From Linum tenue (lineage: Eukaryota; Streptophyta; Magnoliopsida; Malpighiales; Linaceae), in the NCBI GenBank assembly GCA_946122785.1, contig CAMGYJ010000008.1:56430963-56494962 (forward strand): a stretch of 64,000 nt of DNA, in the 5' to 3' direction. Position numbers and translations under genes: made by a program. The notes beneath the pieces are model-generated. The model had not been told where the DNA came from. It did not search any database and worked only from the letters and a program-made list of their open reading frames with translations. Below are positions 1 to 11,218 of this stretch, in pieces (position 1 is the first letter of the stretch; every line of letters begins with the position of its first letter).

Positions 1-405
1 CTTAAAGTACTAAGTCATACATAAGTCTTGCGTAACAAATTTGATTTAACTGTTACGTAAGAAATCACTATCTTCACGTAGCTTTACGGTAATGGATGTG
101 TATTTTACGTGACAATTGTGAAGTGTCATCACGGAAGTCTTACGTAATGGATGATCCTTTTACGTAATAAAAATTAACCTTGTGTACTGTAAAGTGTTAA
201 ACCATTACAGAAGCCTTACGTAATGGACAATCATTTTACGTAATTAAAATTAATCCATTGTTACGTAAAATGCTAGACCATTACGAAAGCCTACATAATG
301 CTTCTAAGTTAACTGTTACGTAAGAAACAACTATTATTCCGTAACTTTTACGTAATGAATGTGTATTTTACGTAACAATTGTAAAAAGTCAATAAGTGAT
401 GACCT
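1..405. repeat. TACGTA-rich tandem repeat at window edge
   Basis: The sequence repeats the 8-bp palindrome TTACGTAA or close variants about a dozen times. Two longer segments, near 45-125 and 308-390, both start with TTAACTGTTACGTAAGAAA and both contain GTGTATTTTACGT followed by CAATTGT. Between them a unit containing CTTACGTAATGGA occurs twice about 76 bp apart. The repeat runs off the left edge, so its full size and any terminal structure are not visible. It could be the end of a MITE or a minisatellite. No coding capacity was seen. Confidence 0.7.
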
Positions 406-1358
406 GCACTACCGATTACCAATGTTATGGTAATCAACGATCTAAATTGATTATAATATATTTTAACAATATAAATTCCTACAAATTGCCTAAGAAGTTA
501 CTGTAACTTAACAAGATTACCGTTTTCCGACTTCTAAATCTGATATATCTTAACTCTTTCTTCTCCCCTTCTTAAATTATTTATGGCAAAAAGAAAAGGA
601 TGTTAGGGAACATTAACACTATCCATGTAACTTGAGTTTATTAATTTGAGTTGTGAAGGAGGCCAAAAATCATATTTTACCATTTTCCATAATAAGCATG
701 AGGTCCCTAATAAGAGAGAACAAAAGGGTGGGTATCATGATTCATGTGGACATGAAGCAATCAACTTTTCCGGCGCGCAATTATTTGGATCATTTACCAA
801 TGGGAACTGTTAGCCAGTATTGGGGTGACTAAAAATTAAAACGCCCTACCATGAGCATCAATGGCAAAGGTTTGATGCAAAGTTGAAATGAAATGATAAA
901 AGGGCCTTGACCAAATTCATCACAGCAAGATCCTTTAACTTCTTTGTCAAAAAAAAAAAAAAAATCCTTTAACTTGCCACCTTTCCCCAACCAAAATATA
1001 TTTGGTTGGAGTATTTTTTATTCCCATTCGTAGCTAGCTTGGAAAGGGGGAAGGTACAGAAAAAAGCGAAATGGCAGCTCATCATAGCTAGAAAGAGGTT
1101 CTTCTAATATAACATTATTTATTCTTCTGATTCCCTTACCAGCAGACCAACCAGCACATATGACATCTCTACTATCCTACCCAGTTTAGCTAGACCAAAG
1201 CTTCCTGTGGTTCCTGATTTCCTTACGCAGCAGATCCACCTGCATATGGGTCGAGTTCTCAGCAGTTACATGACTGAACAAACATCCATGGCACAGCTGA
1301 TTCAATCTGCAACTGCGTTATGCTTAAAGTTAGAGATGATGTTACCAAAACCAGTCAA
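406..1358. other. Intergenic, 3' flank of the hydrolase gene
   Basis: AT-rich sequence with a poly-A run near 948-963. I see no gene or recognisable element. The right end should contain the 3' UTR of the minus-strand hydrolase gene. Confidence 0.5.
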
Positions 1359-3545
1359 TCACTGGAGGGAGGAAACAAGTTGGGCCTCCTTTCTGGAGCA
1401 ATCTTCCTGGTCCTGGACAAACTCCTTGATCAGTCTGGCAACAGAATCGGGTTTCTCCACGTGAGGGATGTGGCCGCAATTTGGAATTTGGCGTATGATG
1501 GCATTTGGTAGCTCACAGTGTAATCTCTGCAATCACAGAATAACAATGTTAGGGGGAATTTGTGAAGCAGCTTTTCTGAAGAATATATTGCATCAAGTAA
1601 TTGTTGAAATGTTGAAAAATATAAAACAAGTGTCAGCTTGCACTAACCACTCCTAACTTGCTGCTGATGATCTTGTCATCTTCCCCCCAAATGATCAGTG
1701 TCTTCTGATTGATCTGGAATACACCATAACCACCGGTTAGTTTCGAGGACGACCGATACCGTGCAGCATCTATAGACAGAAGGACAGAACAAAATACCTT
1801 TGGTATTAGACAGGCAACATCATAGCCACCACTGCTCATGAAATTCACAGTTGCATCAGCCCACCAGTCATACATGCAATGCAAACGGCCGATCTGAGAA
1901 AGAAAGGAAGGAAAGAAGAAAAAGAAAAACCAAGCAGAAGGCTAAAGTTAATGTTCACTTCTCTTATAAATGTCTCTTATTCCAGAAAAATCATGTTCAT
2001 ACGGGAAGGGGGGCTCACATTCATCCAGTCTATGCTAGTACTCAACGGTAACTTTTCAAAGGCGAGGACATTGACAAACAAGCGGAGCATCACACTCTTT
2101 AATAGAGAAACCTGATTCAGAACGAGTTGTTAATTTTAAATAAGCTAGAGAGGATGATCAACGAAGTGGATGGCAGAAAGCATTTGGCTTCTATTAACTT
2201 CTCATAGATTCAATTTGCTTGAGAGTAACAGTCCTACCCCTGCATATGCTACTGCCTTGGGTAGCGTTGCCATGCTGCCTGTCCCTTCAACATACACACT
2301 TGCATCAATCAAAACCAACTTTTCAACCTGTAGAGAACAACCGAGAGAGTTATCATCTGAGACAGAGTTCCATGAATGCAACAATAGTTCATTTCTTGTT
2401 GCAAACCTATAACAATCTTCTGCATATACTGATGTGCAATAACTTTTGCTGCACACATGGAAAAAAGAATCTCGGACTAATTAACAGAAGAATTATGTTA
2501 GAGAGAAGGGTTTACAGCTTCAGGATACTGGACAGCAAAGTCAATCGCTATTGCTGCACCGAGGCTTGGCCCGACCAAAATGACGGGCTTTCTAATGTAG
2601 GTCTTCCAAAGCTGCAGTTGGTACAAATGAAAGACAAATTATCTTTACACATACGAATAAGGAGACACCTCAGGCAAATTAAATTACTCCTCAATCAAAT
2701 TTTTTTTTTTTTTTGCCATATTAAGCAAGTACCTGATACAGATGTTCCCTCTTTGTTTGAACATTACACGGTGGTAATTTTTCTAGGAATTCCATCAAAG
2801 TGCCAAAAGGGGAAGCCAAAAGGAGAAGAACAAACATGGTTGTCAGTTGTTGCCCCGTCACTGTAGAACTTGAGCTAGTTCAGAGTAGAATCGAGGAAAT
2901 ACAGAACAAACCTAAATCTGAGAAACCCCAACCAAGAACATCAACAGCCCAAGCCTCCAATCCAGCTTCCTCAAGCCGTGGCAATGTGTATCTCCATTCT
3001 AAGCATGAACTGAATTATTGAATTTCATGACCACTCTTTTCCACAGACGACACATTAATCAGAAACAAAGAGTCTCTTTGTTTCCTCTTCTTCTTCTTTT
3101 CATAATCAAAGCGGTTCTACTTAACAAGAAAAAGGAACCTGTCAAATCCATGGAGGAGAACCAGCGGGCTAGTAGTAGGCGTGCTCTGAGTCGACGACAA
3201 TGGCTTAACACAACTGCTCATTATACAATCCCCCGAAGACCCAACCTGCAATTTCTCACCCACCCAGAAACTAAATCAGCTGCAATTCAATGAAAATGAG
3301 GAGTACTAGAGAGATGGGAACGGAGACATTACCGTGACCTGGAGACGCTGGATTCTGGAAGCGAGCTTTCGTGCAGATGGGTCTTTGATATTCTCGACTT
3401 CTTTCGGTAGAAAAGCAGGGAAACCCAAACCCTCCACCGCCGAGGAGACGGAGAAACGTGGATGGAAATGGGTGGTGTTGGTTCTCCAGCTGCTGACGAT
3501 GGCCGTCCCCGGCGTTGCGACGGCGTTGGTGGCGAAAAGCAGCAT
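1359..3545 (-). CDS. Alpha/beta-hydrolase fold protein, probably plastid-targeted (10 exons)
   Basis: Exons on the minus strand, high to low: 3545-3333, 3245-3139, 3009-2912, 2782-2733, 2611-2516, 2327-2238, 2111-2019, 1893-1798, 1713-1648, 1526-1359. All introns obey GT-AG and the phases join without a break to 358 residues and a TGA. Fold motifs are complete: oxyanion motif VLLHGFDSS near residues 100-108, nucleophile elbow GPSLG with Ser172, acid in WGEDD (Asp294 likely), and histidine in NCGHIPH (His322). The first ~50 residues are rich in Ser, Thr and Ala with few acidic residues, consistent with a chloroplast transit peptide (inference). The family contains hydrolases and esterases of unknown substrate, so no reaction is assigned. 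The ATG is the first in the exon. The joined frame is intact, so I regard it as functional. Confidence 0.9.
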
Positions 3546-3721
3546 TAATTAAGTAGGGATTCAGAATCGGAGGCTGCCGGTTTGTAGTGTGCGATAGTCT
3601 CTATAAGGTGTCGTCTCCTTCTGGACAGCGGTGGTAAGGAGAAGAGAGGAGAAGCGTGGCTGGGGAGGGGAGATTATGTAATTTGTGGGGCGGGAGGGGC
3701 CATGTAAGCAAAGCGGAAAGA

Positions 3722-3748
3722 GCTGCTGCTGCTGCTGCTGCTGCTGCT
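3722..3748. repeat. GCT/CAG trinucleotide microsatellite
   Basis: Nine uninterrupted GCT units on the plus strand, CAG toward the hydrolase gene. Length polymorphism is likely. Confidence 0.95.
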
Positions 3749-3950
3749 CTAGAGAGCGGATAATGATATGGAGGATGTACTTTGTCTGTTCGTTCGTTTC
3801 TGTACTCTCTTTCCGTTTCAAATATCAGATGAGATGCAGCACGCAACTCAAACAGCGCGTGTCTTTGAGATGCTCCTGCATTGCAAACGTTTGGGCTCCC
3901 GCCAATTTGAGTTGAGGGGCCTGAGGGTATATTGGCTCCGGAGGCCCAGA

Positions 3951-3952
<2 letters not shown>

Positions 3953-3995
<43 letters not shown>
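3953..3995. repeat. GA dinucleotide microsatellite
   Basis: About 21 perfect AG units, read as CT toward the hydrolase gene, roughly 410-450 bp upstream of its ATG. Confidence 0.95.
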
Positions 3996-3998
<3 letters not shown>

Positions 3999-4866
3999 TT
4001 ACTTTTATAGTACACATTGAATCTACATACATTTATGTAAATACTAGCATTGGGCTCGGCCAATGCTCGGCTCGTTGGCCGGTGTCTTGTAAAACTTCGA
4101 AGAAACCATGAAAAAATGTGATTAGTCAAGAAATATTTGATGAAAAAGGTAAATGAAAAAGATTAAATTGTAGCAAAAGTCAATCCTCCAAATTAAGTAC
4201 TGCATAGATGGGCAAGAATGCCTGCTGCACACGTTGGACTCAAGGAAAAAAAAGGCTATCATTTATTAGATCAAGTGTGTTGTTGAAGTAGTAGGAGGAA
4301 GTTATGAAGCGAAGCTAATCTGGAATCCATAAATGTCCATTTCAGCTCATCTCTTGGCTGTAGCTACTTCTACAATTTGTGTTATTCATATTGATTTTCT
4401 AATACTTGAGTTACAGCAAGAGTGAAACTTTAACTCTACCTATTATAGTAAGGGTGTTGCTAAGAGTCCAGTGGTTTAGTTTTTGGATGAATAATGCAAC
4501 TATTCATAAAAAAGACAGCAAAAACCAATAATAAGATTAACTAAAAATGCAGCAAAACCTTGCCATTAGTTTTTCATTAATAACACCAACTATCAATATC
4601 TAAAAAATGCAGCAAGCCTTGTCAGTACCTACAGTCATAGCGAATTGAACTTGATATTGAACCAAACTTGAGAAACAAAAGAGAAACCATAGGGAAAAGT
4701 ATCAACAAATGAGAAAAGACTGCAGGCAAACAACCTGCATACTGTCCACAATTCAAAATAAACAATAGTGGACAATCCACAAGGGAAACAACCTAGAGAT
4801 AGATGTTCAATATGAATATGAATGAAAAGATAGTACAACGATTTAAAATCAAATTGATTCTACGCA

Positions 4867-5105
4867 CTTGAATCACTTTTCCTTCAACTGCCAACAGTTT
4901 TTCCTGAAGTTGAGTAAAAAAAATTAGAAATGAAAACTTGGTATTAGATAACTTAGGGGTGCTGTAAGGATACCATTTATTAAGTAAAAACCTTTACACT
5001 ATGGTCTTCCATGGTTTTGAAATCATTGAGCTGAGCAATGAAATTTTTTGTAATCTCAACAGCTAGGACATCATTAAGCAAAACAGGTGTGCCGAAAGTT
5101 GTTTC
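4867..5105 (-). pseudogene. Two exon-like captured fragments of an unidentified gene
   Basis: Inside the Helitron, minus-strand block 5105-4992 encodes 38 codons beginning ETTFGTPVLLNDVLAVEIT. It lies between an AG acceptor (ATTCTAG) and a GT donor. A second block from 4913 to about 4867 (EKLLAVEGKVIQV) also follows an AG and continues in the same phase. Conserved splice sites and frame suggest two neighbouring exons of a captured host gene. I do not recognise the family. Confidence 0.45.
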
Positions 5106-6960
5106 CTAGAATCAAATGGAAAATAGCTTAAGAATCTGCTTGCACAAATGTTTAACAACAAATACAAATACAAAGAGAAACATGCTTTGCTTCATCCATA
5201 CATTGCATTTCAAAAGGTTATAACTTTCTTTTATTGATTTGCCTGGCTTCACGTTACTTAGTTTCAAGTGCAGTAACTTAGCATGATCCAAGTCATAACA
5301 TCTAGCGCTTACTAATTAAGAGTGAAAATCCAATAGACAAAAAAAAAATCCTTAACCGTTTCTACCAGATTCAATTCAAGCTTAACAATAAGTGCAGAAA
5401 ACCAACCATTTCAAGTCTAGATTCTAAACTGATAAGACCATCAAGCAGCTAAATGTTAAACCAAACACAAATAAATGGATACTTTAGACAATTCCATACA
5501 CCACTCAAATCAAGTCCGAGTCATAATCCTCTCAATCATGCTTCTGCTGAACACAACATATAGAAATGATAATACAAAACAGCCCAATATAAGCAAGAGG
5601 CAAAGACTAACGTACTTGGGACTGAAATAAGACGCACGCAATGCATCCATCGTACCACCATAAGGAACTTCCTTCTCCTCCTAGATAAAGTCGCACTATG
5701 GCGATCAACGCAAGTAACGCGAGCTATCAATTTGCTGATAAAGATCAATAAGAAGCAAGACAGCTAAACAGATACATAGCAGTGTACAGTCCGATAAAAG
5801 CAACCTTGTCAATAAATAGTAAGCTCAACTATTGATGCAACATGAGTCTTTATGGGTGATTTTGAAGTAGAAGAGAGAAAGAGATCAAGAGGTCAGTGAA
5901 TTTCTTAAAAACCCGAGTCTGCTAATCCATTTCAAGAGTCACCATTGCTGCAAATTTTTCTGTTAATTACTTTGTAATGGTTCAACTATAATTAGAGTAA
6001 AAATTCTACTCTAACTACTGCTAGCAAGGGTGGAGCAAACTCATTTCAATAAGAAAACAGAATAATGCAGCAAAGAAAATCCATTAAAAAATGGATAGCA
6101 AACACCATAAGAAATCAGAAAATGCAGCAAACACAATAAAAGAACAGAATAATGCAGCAAACTAATCCATAATGCACACAATGTAATAACATATCAATGC
6201 TGCCAATGATGAACCCCTCAAACGAAGAAAACAGATCTTATTGCATATTTAGCATCTTCAAAGTAATAAAGGAACACAAAACGGTATGAATGACTCAACT
6301 TTCAGTATGAAATGTACTTAAGGTATAAGACTTGAAAGGCTACCAAGTTCCTAACAATAACTGCTCGTTCATAATAATAATGGAGTCTGGAAATTTTCAA
6401 TACGATTGGCTGGCTTAGATTCTTACCTTAAAGAAAACCATAACATAATACCACCAGCAGATGTTATGATTGAATTATCATCATTCACACAGCAAATGGA
6501 CAGGGTAATGGTACTTTATTTTATCCCTAACCATCTACAACCCAACATGCTTAAGCATCCAATATCAGCAACAAATGAAACATTAATTCAAGAAAAAACT
6601 GAATGACACCAACACCTGTTTATATTACAAAAGCTGTAATACCTGACAATAGCTGAAACTAATTGGACTAAGCCTCATATGGCGTTGACAGTTATGATGC
6701 AAAATTGATTCATAAAAAAGGGAATCCATAGAGATAAAACTGTCAAATGGATTGAAAAGCATTCAAGGCAAAGAACCATAATATTGTTCGCAATTCATAC
6801 TAAACAGAAAAGGAAAATTCAGAACAGAAATAGCCTATAACCTGAGTTTCAATAGGGATCTGAATAAAAAGATCAAACTGAATATCCCATGGAGGAAACA
6901 ATAATACTAAACAGAATGCTTGATATGGTGGGTATTAGGTGGAGCAAGGCTGCAACAACA

Positions 6961-7308
6961 CTACTTCTCATCGTCAGCCTCATAATCAAGAGCAACTTCC
7001 ATTTTCAGTCCATCTGAGGTTGCTCCTCCAAGGTCCTTTGAACACGAATCCTTATTGAGTTGCTGCAAGTTACGTGGTAGACATAATAAGGTAGGTACGC
7101 GGCTGCGAAGTTGCTTGGGTAGACGAATGCAACGTCCCACGGCCGGCGAGATTGAGGGAGAGATTGCGTCGAGAGAGACGGCGAGCGCGAAATTGGGCGA
7201 GAGATTGCGTCGAGCGAGACGGCGAGAGAGACCCAGACAGGGACAGCAAGTGCGAGACAGCTTTTGTTTTCTGGACGGCCGGCGTGATTGATTGTGGACG
7301 GCCGGCAA
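6961..7308 (-). pseudogene. Captured 3'-exon-like fragment in Helitron
   Basis: A 115-codon minus-strand frame near the Helitron 5' end. Its basic Arg-rich first part looks fortuitous. The last ~33 codons follow an acceptor-like CTTGCAG and end in an acidic tail, ALDYEADDEK, then TAG, which resembles a terminal exon of a host gene. Function is unknown, and it may belong with the fragments at 4867-5105. Confidence 0.35.
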
Positions 7309-7527
7309 GATTAAGCGACAGATTGGGGGATAGAGACGATGGGGGATTTCTGATGAACAGAGTGTCGCCGAACGATGGGAGAGAGACGCTTAGAAAACGA
7401 AGACTTTCACAAAAGAAAAACGAAGTCTAAATTTACAAAACGGACCCTCAGAACTGTGCGCTATTTGCAGCAAGGGGGTGACGTGGCAAAACTCGGATCT
7501 TGACATTGCTATATAGTGTTTTATAGA

Positions 7528-8412
7528 TGTTATAGTATAAATTGAACTGGTAAGTATAATTTTTTTTTCCTAATACAAACTAAATTTGTACATTTAGCAT
7601 TATGGTACAAATTTAGGTTGTAGTTTGTACCTCGAAACATCAATACTTTAGAATATTATAGAAGAGCTCTTATTAGATATGGTATGTCTGCTATGGCGAG
7701 AGAGGAAGTAACTCAAGCAACAAGAAAAACTACAAAATTGTGCGATAAATCCATAACAATATGCACTTGCTAGCCAATGAGGCTATGGATAAGATGATGA
7801 CGGTCTACATACTATTGATTAATAAATTTTTTTAATTTGGTTCTTGAAAAATACTAATTAGAAAATTTATGAAATTTCTAGGTCTAAATTTGAAAAAAAT
7901 AAAAAGATAATTGACTATGCGTTAGTTTCAGCCCAACAACCAAAAATATAAACTTTGAGTTTATCATGGACTCTCAACTGAGATGGAAAATAAAAGATAG
8001 AAAATATGAAAAAATCAAAGAAGTATATGAAAAAAGGAGAACATAGGATTTGGTTCCGTCAATTCCGAGGCCACTTTCGTCCTATTAGATGGGGAGTGAG
8101 AGAATTTCTTGTTGTCTTCTTACCTGAGCTCGAGCGAGAGATAGGTGATGGACAATGCAAAATTAGCTAAAAATAAGGTTGGTCTCAGTACAACAAACAA
8201 ACATAATTGACCTCTTTAGACAAACATTTATGAAGTTCGCAAGAATTACGAAAAGACTGCTTAAATAAAATAAAATAATCATGAAAAATTCGGCTAAAAA
8301 ACTCACGTTTCTCTTCTTTGGATGAATCGACCTGAAATTCGCAAGAATTCCAAAAAAAATTGTTTAAAATAAAAAAATCACAAAAAATACGATAACAAAA
8401 AAATTCACATTT
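7528..8412. other. AT-rich intergenic with a degenerate short repeat
   Basis: No gene is seen. Two diverged copies of a unit containing AATTCGCAAGAATT lie near 8230 and 8338. A third, weaker copy (TTCATAAGAATTTC) lies just past the LINE near 11236, so the LINE probably inserted into this repeat. Confidence 0.4.
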
Positions 8413-8608
8413 GACCTATTTAAAGTTAGGCTCACTCCCCAAGCCTTTTAAATACTTCAAATTTTGGCAGAAACACCCCCAGTATGGGACCCTACTGAAA
8501 GAAGCATGGAGTGGAGAAGCTAGGGGACTGTCATACCATAGATTTTATTATAAGCTAAAGCAATTCAAAACCAAACTGAAGAAATTAAACCGCTCGGAGT
8601 ATTTTTGA
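8411..8608 (+). pseudogene. LINE ORF2 upstream frame, shifted by one base
   Basis: A 65-codon frame with the conserved pre-RT linker. It is separated from the main RT frame by one extra T in the T-run 8602-8606. Removing one T would restore continuous reading (SEYF then DISERARTAEKAL). Confidence 0.75.
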
Positions 8609-11218
8609 CATATCTGAGAGAGCTAGAACAGCAGAGAAGGCCCTTGAGCTGCAACAGCAGTTGGTTCTCCAGGATCCGACTGCAGAAAATGTGGGAAAGG
8701 AAGCTGAATTGGCAACCTTCTGCCATGCCACTCAGCTTGCTGAAGAAAGTTTTTTCAGACAAAAATCCAGGATAAGAAGTATTCAAGAGGGTGATGCCAA
8801 TACAGCTTATTTTCATGCCATGGTGAGAATCAGAAATCATAAGCAAACCATTATGAGGCTAGTACGAGATGACAATACAGAAGTGACAGAGGTAAAAGAA
8901 ATGGGGGAGGTAGCTGTTGAATTCTATAAGAGGCTTTTGGGGGAAGTTGATAAAGAGGTCCAGCACAACCCAGTTGATTATTTTCAGAAGCAACTAAGGC
9001 AGAGACTATCTCCAGAAGGTGTTCAGGTGTTGTTAGCACTAGTTACTAGAGAGGAGATCAGAGAAGTGTTCAAGAAGATGCCAAATGATAAAGCCCCGGG
9101 GCCAGATGGCTTCACTGCTGAATTTTACAAATCTGATTGGGGTGTAATTGGAAGTCTAGTGGAAGAGGTGGTATTGGAATTCTTTCAAACAGGAGTGATG
9201 CCAAAGCAGGTGAACTCTACAATCCTTTCTCTAATTCCAAAAGTGACTAATGCTGATAGAATGAAAGATTTTCGACCTATATCTTGTTGTAATGTGTTAT
9301 ATAAGGGAATCTCAAAACTTCTATCGAATAGGCTAGCTGCAGTTCTCCCTATGGTTATTGGCAAGTCACAGTCTGCTTTTATCAAAGGAAGGTTAATTAG
9401 TGACAACATCTTGATGACTAGTGAGTTAGTGAAAGATTATCATAAAAAGAACACAACATCGAGATGTGTCTTGAAGATAGATTTAATGAAAGCGTTTGAT
9501 TCAGTCAATTGGTCATTTCTGTTGAATATGCTTCTGGATATGGGATTCCCTGCATCTTATGTCAGACTTATTGAAGCCTGTATCACCACACCAATGCTCA
9601 GTGTGTCCTTTAATGGTGGACTATGTGGCTACTTCTCTGCTAGTAAAGGCCTAAGACAAGGGGACCCCCTCTCCCCATATTTATTCACTGTGGCAATGGA
9701 GTACTTCTCGTGTCTAATTCACAGGGCAGCAATTGATAATCAAGTCCCTTATCACCCACGTTGTAAAGCACTAGAGATCACTCATTTATGCTTTGCAGAT
9801 GATCTTCTAGTGTTTACAAATGGGTCGATAAGGGGAGTGGCGGGGATTAATAGAGTACTTGCTCAGTTCTATAAGGATTCTGGTCTTCGTTGTAACCCTG
9901 CAAAATGTCAGTTGTTCTGCTGTGGGACCTCTGATGAGGAGCAGAAATGGATCTCAGGCTTTACTGGATTCCCACTTGGTAGCCTACCAGTCCGCTATCT
10001 TGGTGTACCTCTCATATCAGGTAAGCTCACTTCTGCTGACTGCTCAGTACTTGTAGATAAGATAACAAAGAGAATCAGAACATGGCAAGCACAGAAGCTC
10101 AGTTATGCAGGTAGATTACAGTTAGTTTCGTCTGTCATAACTAGCATTATGCAATATTGGATGGCTTTATTCTTGTTGCCCCAGAAGCTCTTAAAAGCGA
10201 TAGAGACTATATGTAATCATTTCTTGTGGGGTGTGGGGGATCGTAGTTTGAGGAAGAAGGCATTGGTAGCCTGGAAGTATGTTGCCTTGCCCAGAAGAGA
10301 GGGGGGATTGGGGATAAGAGATTTTAAGAAATGGAACCAAGCATGTGTAATTCGCCATATCTGGAACCTGTTGGCTGAATCTGGATCGTTATGGGTAGCG
10401 TGGGTGAAGAAGTACCGTTTGAAGGCCAGGTCTATATGGGATATTACAGGGCAGTCAGCAGGGACTTGGATATGGAGGAAAATTTTGAAAAGCAGGGTGG
10501 GAGTCCAGTCCCATATCTCTGGCAGTGGTGAGTCACTTGCTTGGGACAGCAGGGTACTGCCAAGGTACTCCGTAAAACTGATCTGGAAAACTATTAGGGA
10601 TCCCCGGGGGGAGGTTGAATGGTATAAGGTTGTGTGGGGGAAACCATACAGCCCGAAGCATAGTCCTTTGTTATGGCTTGTGACACTTAATCGTATTACC
10701 ACGAAGGATAAATTGCAGAATTGGGGGTTGATTGATGATATCTCATGTGGTTTGTGTCCAGGGGGGCTTGAGACAAGAGATCATCTATTCTCAGGATGTT
10801 CTTATAGCAGGAGTGTTTTTTGTACTGTGTTAGCTAAGTTTTGCAGGTTCCCTGACTCTTCTTCATGGCCAGATCACTTGCAGTGGGCGATCAGGCAATG
10901 GGCTGGGGGTACTGGCGGAAGCAGTGAAGGTCGATTAAAGTGGTCCATGTGTGTTAGTTATATATGGCGAGAACGTTGCAATCGAGCACATGATGGAGTG
11001 TTTTGCCCCTCAAGCAAGTTAGCAAGTAGAATCGAGGATGAAGCGAAGTGGATTCTTGCGGCTAGGCATCCCTGAGCAGGCTGATATATTGTATATATAG
11101 GATTACTTTGAACTGATGTATAGCGTTTGATAGTTCATTGCTTTGTTGACTTTGATAAGGGTTTTGCAGTTGCAAACCCTAGTGCTTAATGCAAATTTTG
11201 ATTAACCATAAAAAAAAA
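8413..11218 (+). mobile_element. 5'-truncated L1-type LINE retrotransposon
   Basis: The element begins inside the C-terminal flank of the endonuclease region (frame reading PFKYFKFWQKHPQYG, typical just before plant LINE RT). It continues through RT and a zinc-knuckle tail and ends in a short A-run at about 11210-11218. ORF1 and the endonuclease core are missing, as in usual 5' truncation. No RNase H domain is visible. A convincing target-site duplication was not found. Confidence 0.85.
8661..11075 (+). CDS. LINE ORF2 reverse transcriptase (uninterrupted 804 codons)
   Basis: Non-LTR reverse transcriptase, which would copy LINE RNA at a nicked target. Visible RT motifs: KAPGPDGF (~residue 145), LIPKV, FRPISCCNVLYK, SQSAFIKGR, LKIDLMKAFDSV (motif A), LRQGDPLSPYLF (~330), CFADDLLVF (catalytic FADD, ~377), and LGVPL. 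The C-terminal zf-RVT knuckle CGLCPGG...HLFSGC is near 695-712. The listed ATG is an internal Met, because the true frame began further upstream before the frameshift. There are no internal stops over 2.4 kb, so the copy is fairly young, but without EN and ORF1 it is dead on its own. Confidence 0.9.
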   Translation: MVLQDPTAENVGKEAELATFCHATQLAEESFFRQKSRIRSIQEGDANTAYFHAMVRIRNHKQTIMRLVRDDNTEVTEVKEMGEVAVEFYKRLLGEVDKEVQHNPVDYFQKQLRQRLSPEGVQVLLALVTREEIREVFKKMPNDKAPGPDGFTAEFYKSDWGVIGSLVEEVVLEFFQTGVMPKQVNSTILSLIPKVTNADRMKDFRPISCCNVLYKGISKLLSNRLAAVLPMVIGKSQSAFIKGRLISDNILMTSELVKDYHKKNTTSRCVLKIDLMKAFDSVNWSFLLNMLLDMGFPASYVRLIEACITTPMLSVSFNGGLCGYFSASKGLRQGDPLSPYLFTVAMEYFSCLIHRAAIDNQVPYHPRCKALEITHLCFADDLLVFTNGSIRGVAGINRVLAQFYKDSGLRCNPAKCQLFCCGTSDEEQKWISGFTGFPLGSLPVRYLGVPLISGKLTSADCSVLVDKITKRIRTWQAQKLSYAGRLQLVSSVITSIMQYWMALFLLPQKLLKAIETICNHFLWGVGDRSLRKKALVAWKYVALPRREGGLGIRDFKKWNQACVIRHIWNLLAESGSLWVAWVKKYRLKARSIWDITGQSAGTWIWRKILKSRVGVQSHISGSGESLAWDSRVLPRYSVKLIWKTIRDPRGEVEWYKVVWGKPYSPKHSPLLWLVTLNRITTKDKLQNWGLIDDISCGLCPGGLETRDHLFSGCSYSRSVFCTVLAKFCRFPDSSSWPDHLQWAIRQWAGGTGGSSEGRLKWSMCVSYIWRERCNRAHDGVFCPSSKLASRIEDEAKWILAARHP

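Larger units (their letters stand above)
3546..4043 (-). promoter_or_regulatory. 5' flank and probable leader of the hydrolase gene
   Basis: Sequence upstream of the hydrolase ATG (minus strand). It holds a (CAG)n and a (CT)n microsatellite as read toward the gene; CT-rich leaders are common in plants. An 86-codon upstream frame (3821-3561) encodes a glutamine run and stops 15 nt before the ATG. Whether it is transcribed cannot be seen. Confidence 0.4.
4044..7527 (-). mobile_element. Non-autonomous Helitron
   Basis: Read on the minus strand the element starts with TCTATAAAACACTATATAG at 7527, followed by TTTTGCCACGTCA, an arrangement common near plant Helitron 5' ends. It ends with CTAG at 4047-4044, preceded by a hairpin (7-bp arms GCATTGG/CCAATGC, 6-nt loop). 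The flanks are A before TC and T after CTAG, as expected for insertion between A and T. No Rep/helicase frame is present, so it is non-autonomous. Its interior is AT-rich with exon-like islands (separate entries). The hairpin abuts CTAG, closer than the usual spacing, which lowers certainty somewhat. Confidence 0.65.

Noticed and set aside
3601..4129. Minus-strand frames with Ser-Leu runs and plus-strand frames with Glu-Arg runs
   Set aside because: They are translations of the GA microsatellite with no other motif.
6406..6606. 66-codon plus-strand frame inside the Helitron
   Set aside because: No splice context and no motif; AT-rich chance frame.
10217..10702. 161-codon minus-strand frame
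   Set aside because: Shadow of the LINE reverse transcriptase frame.
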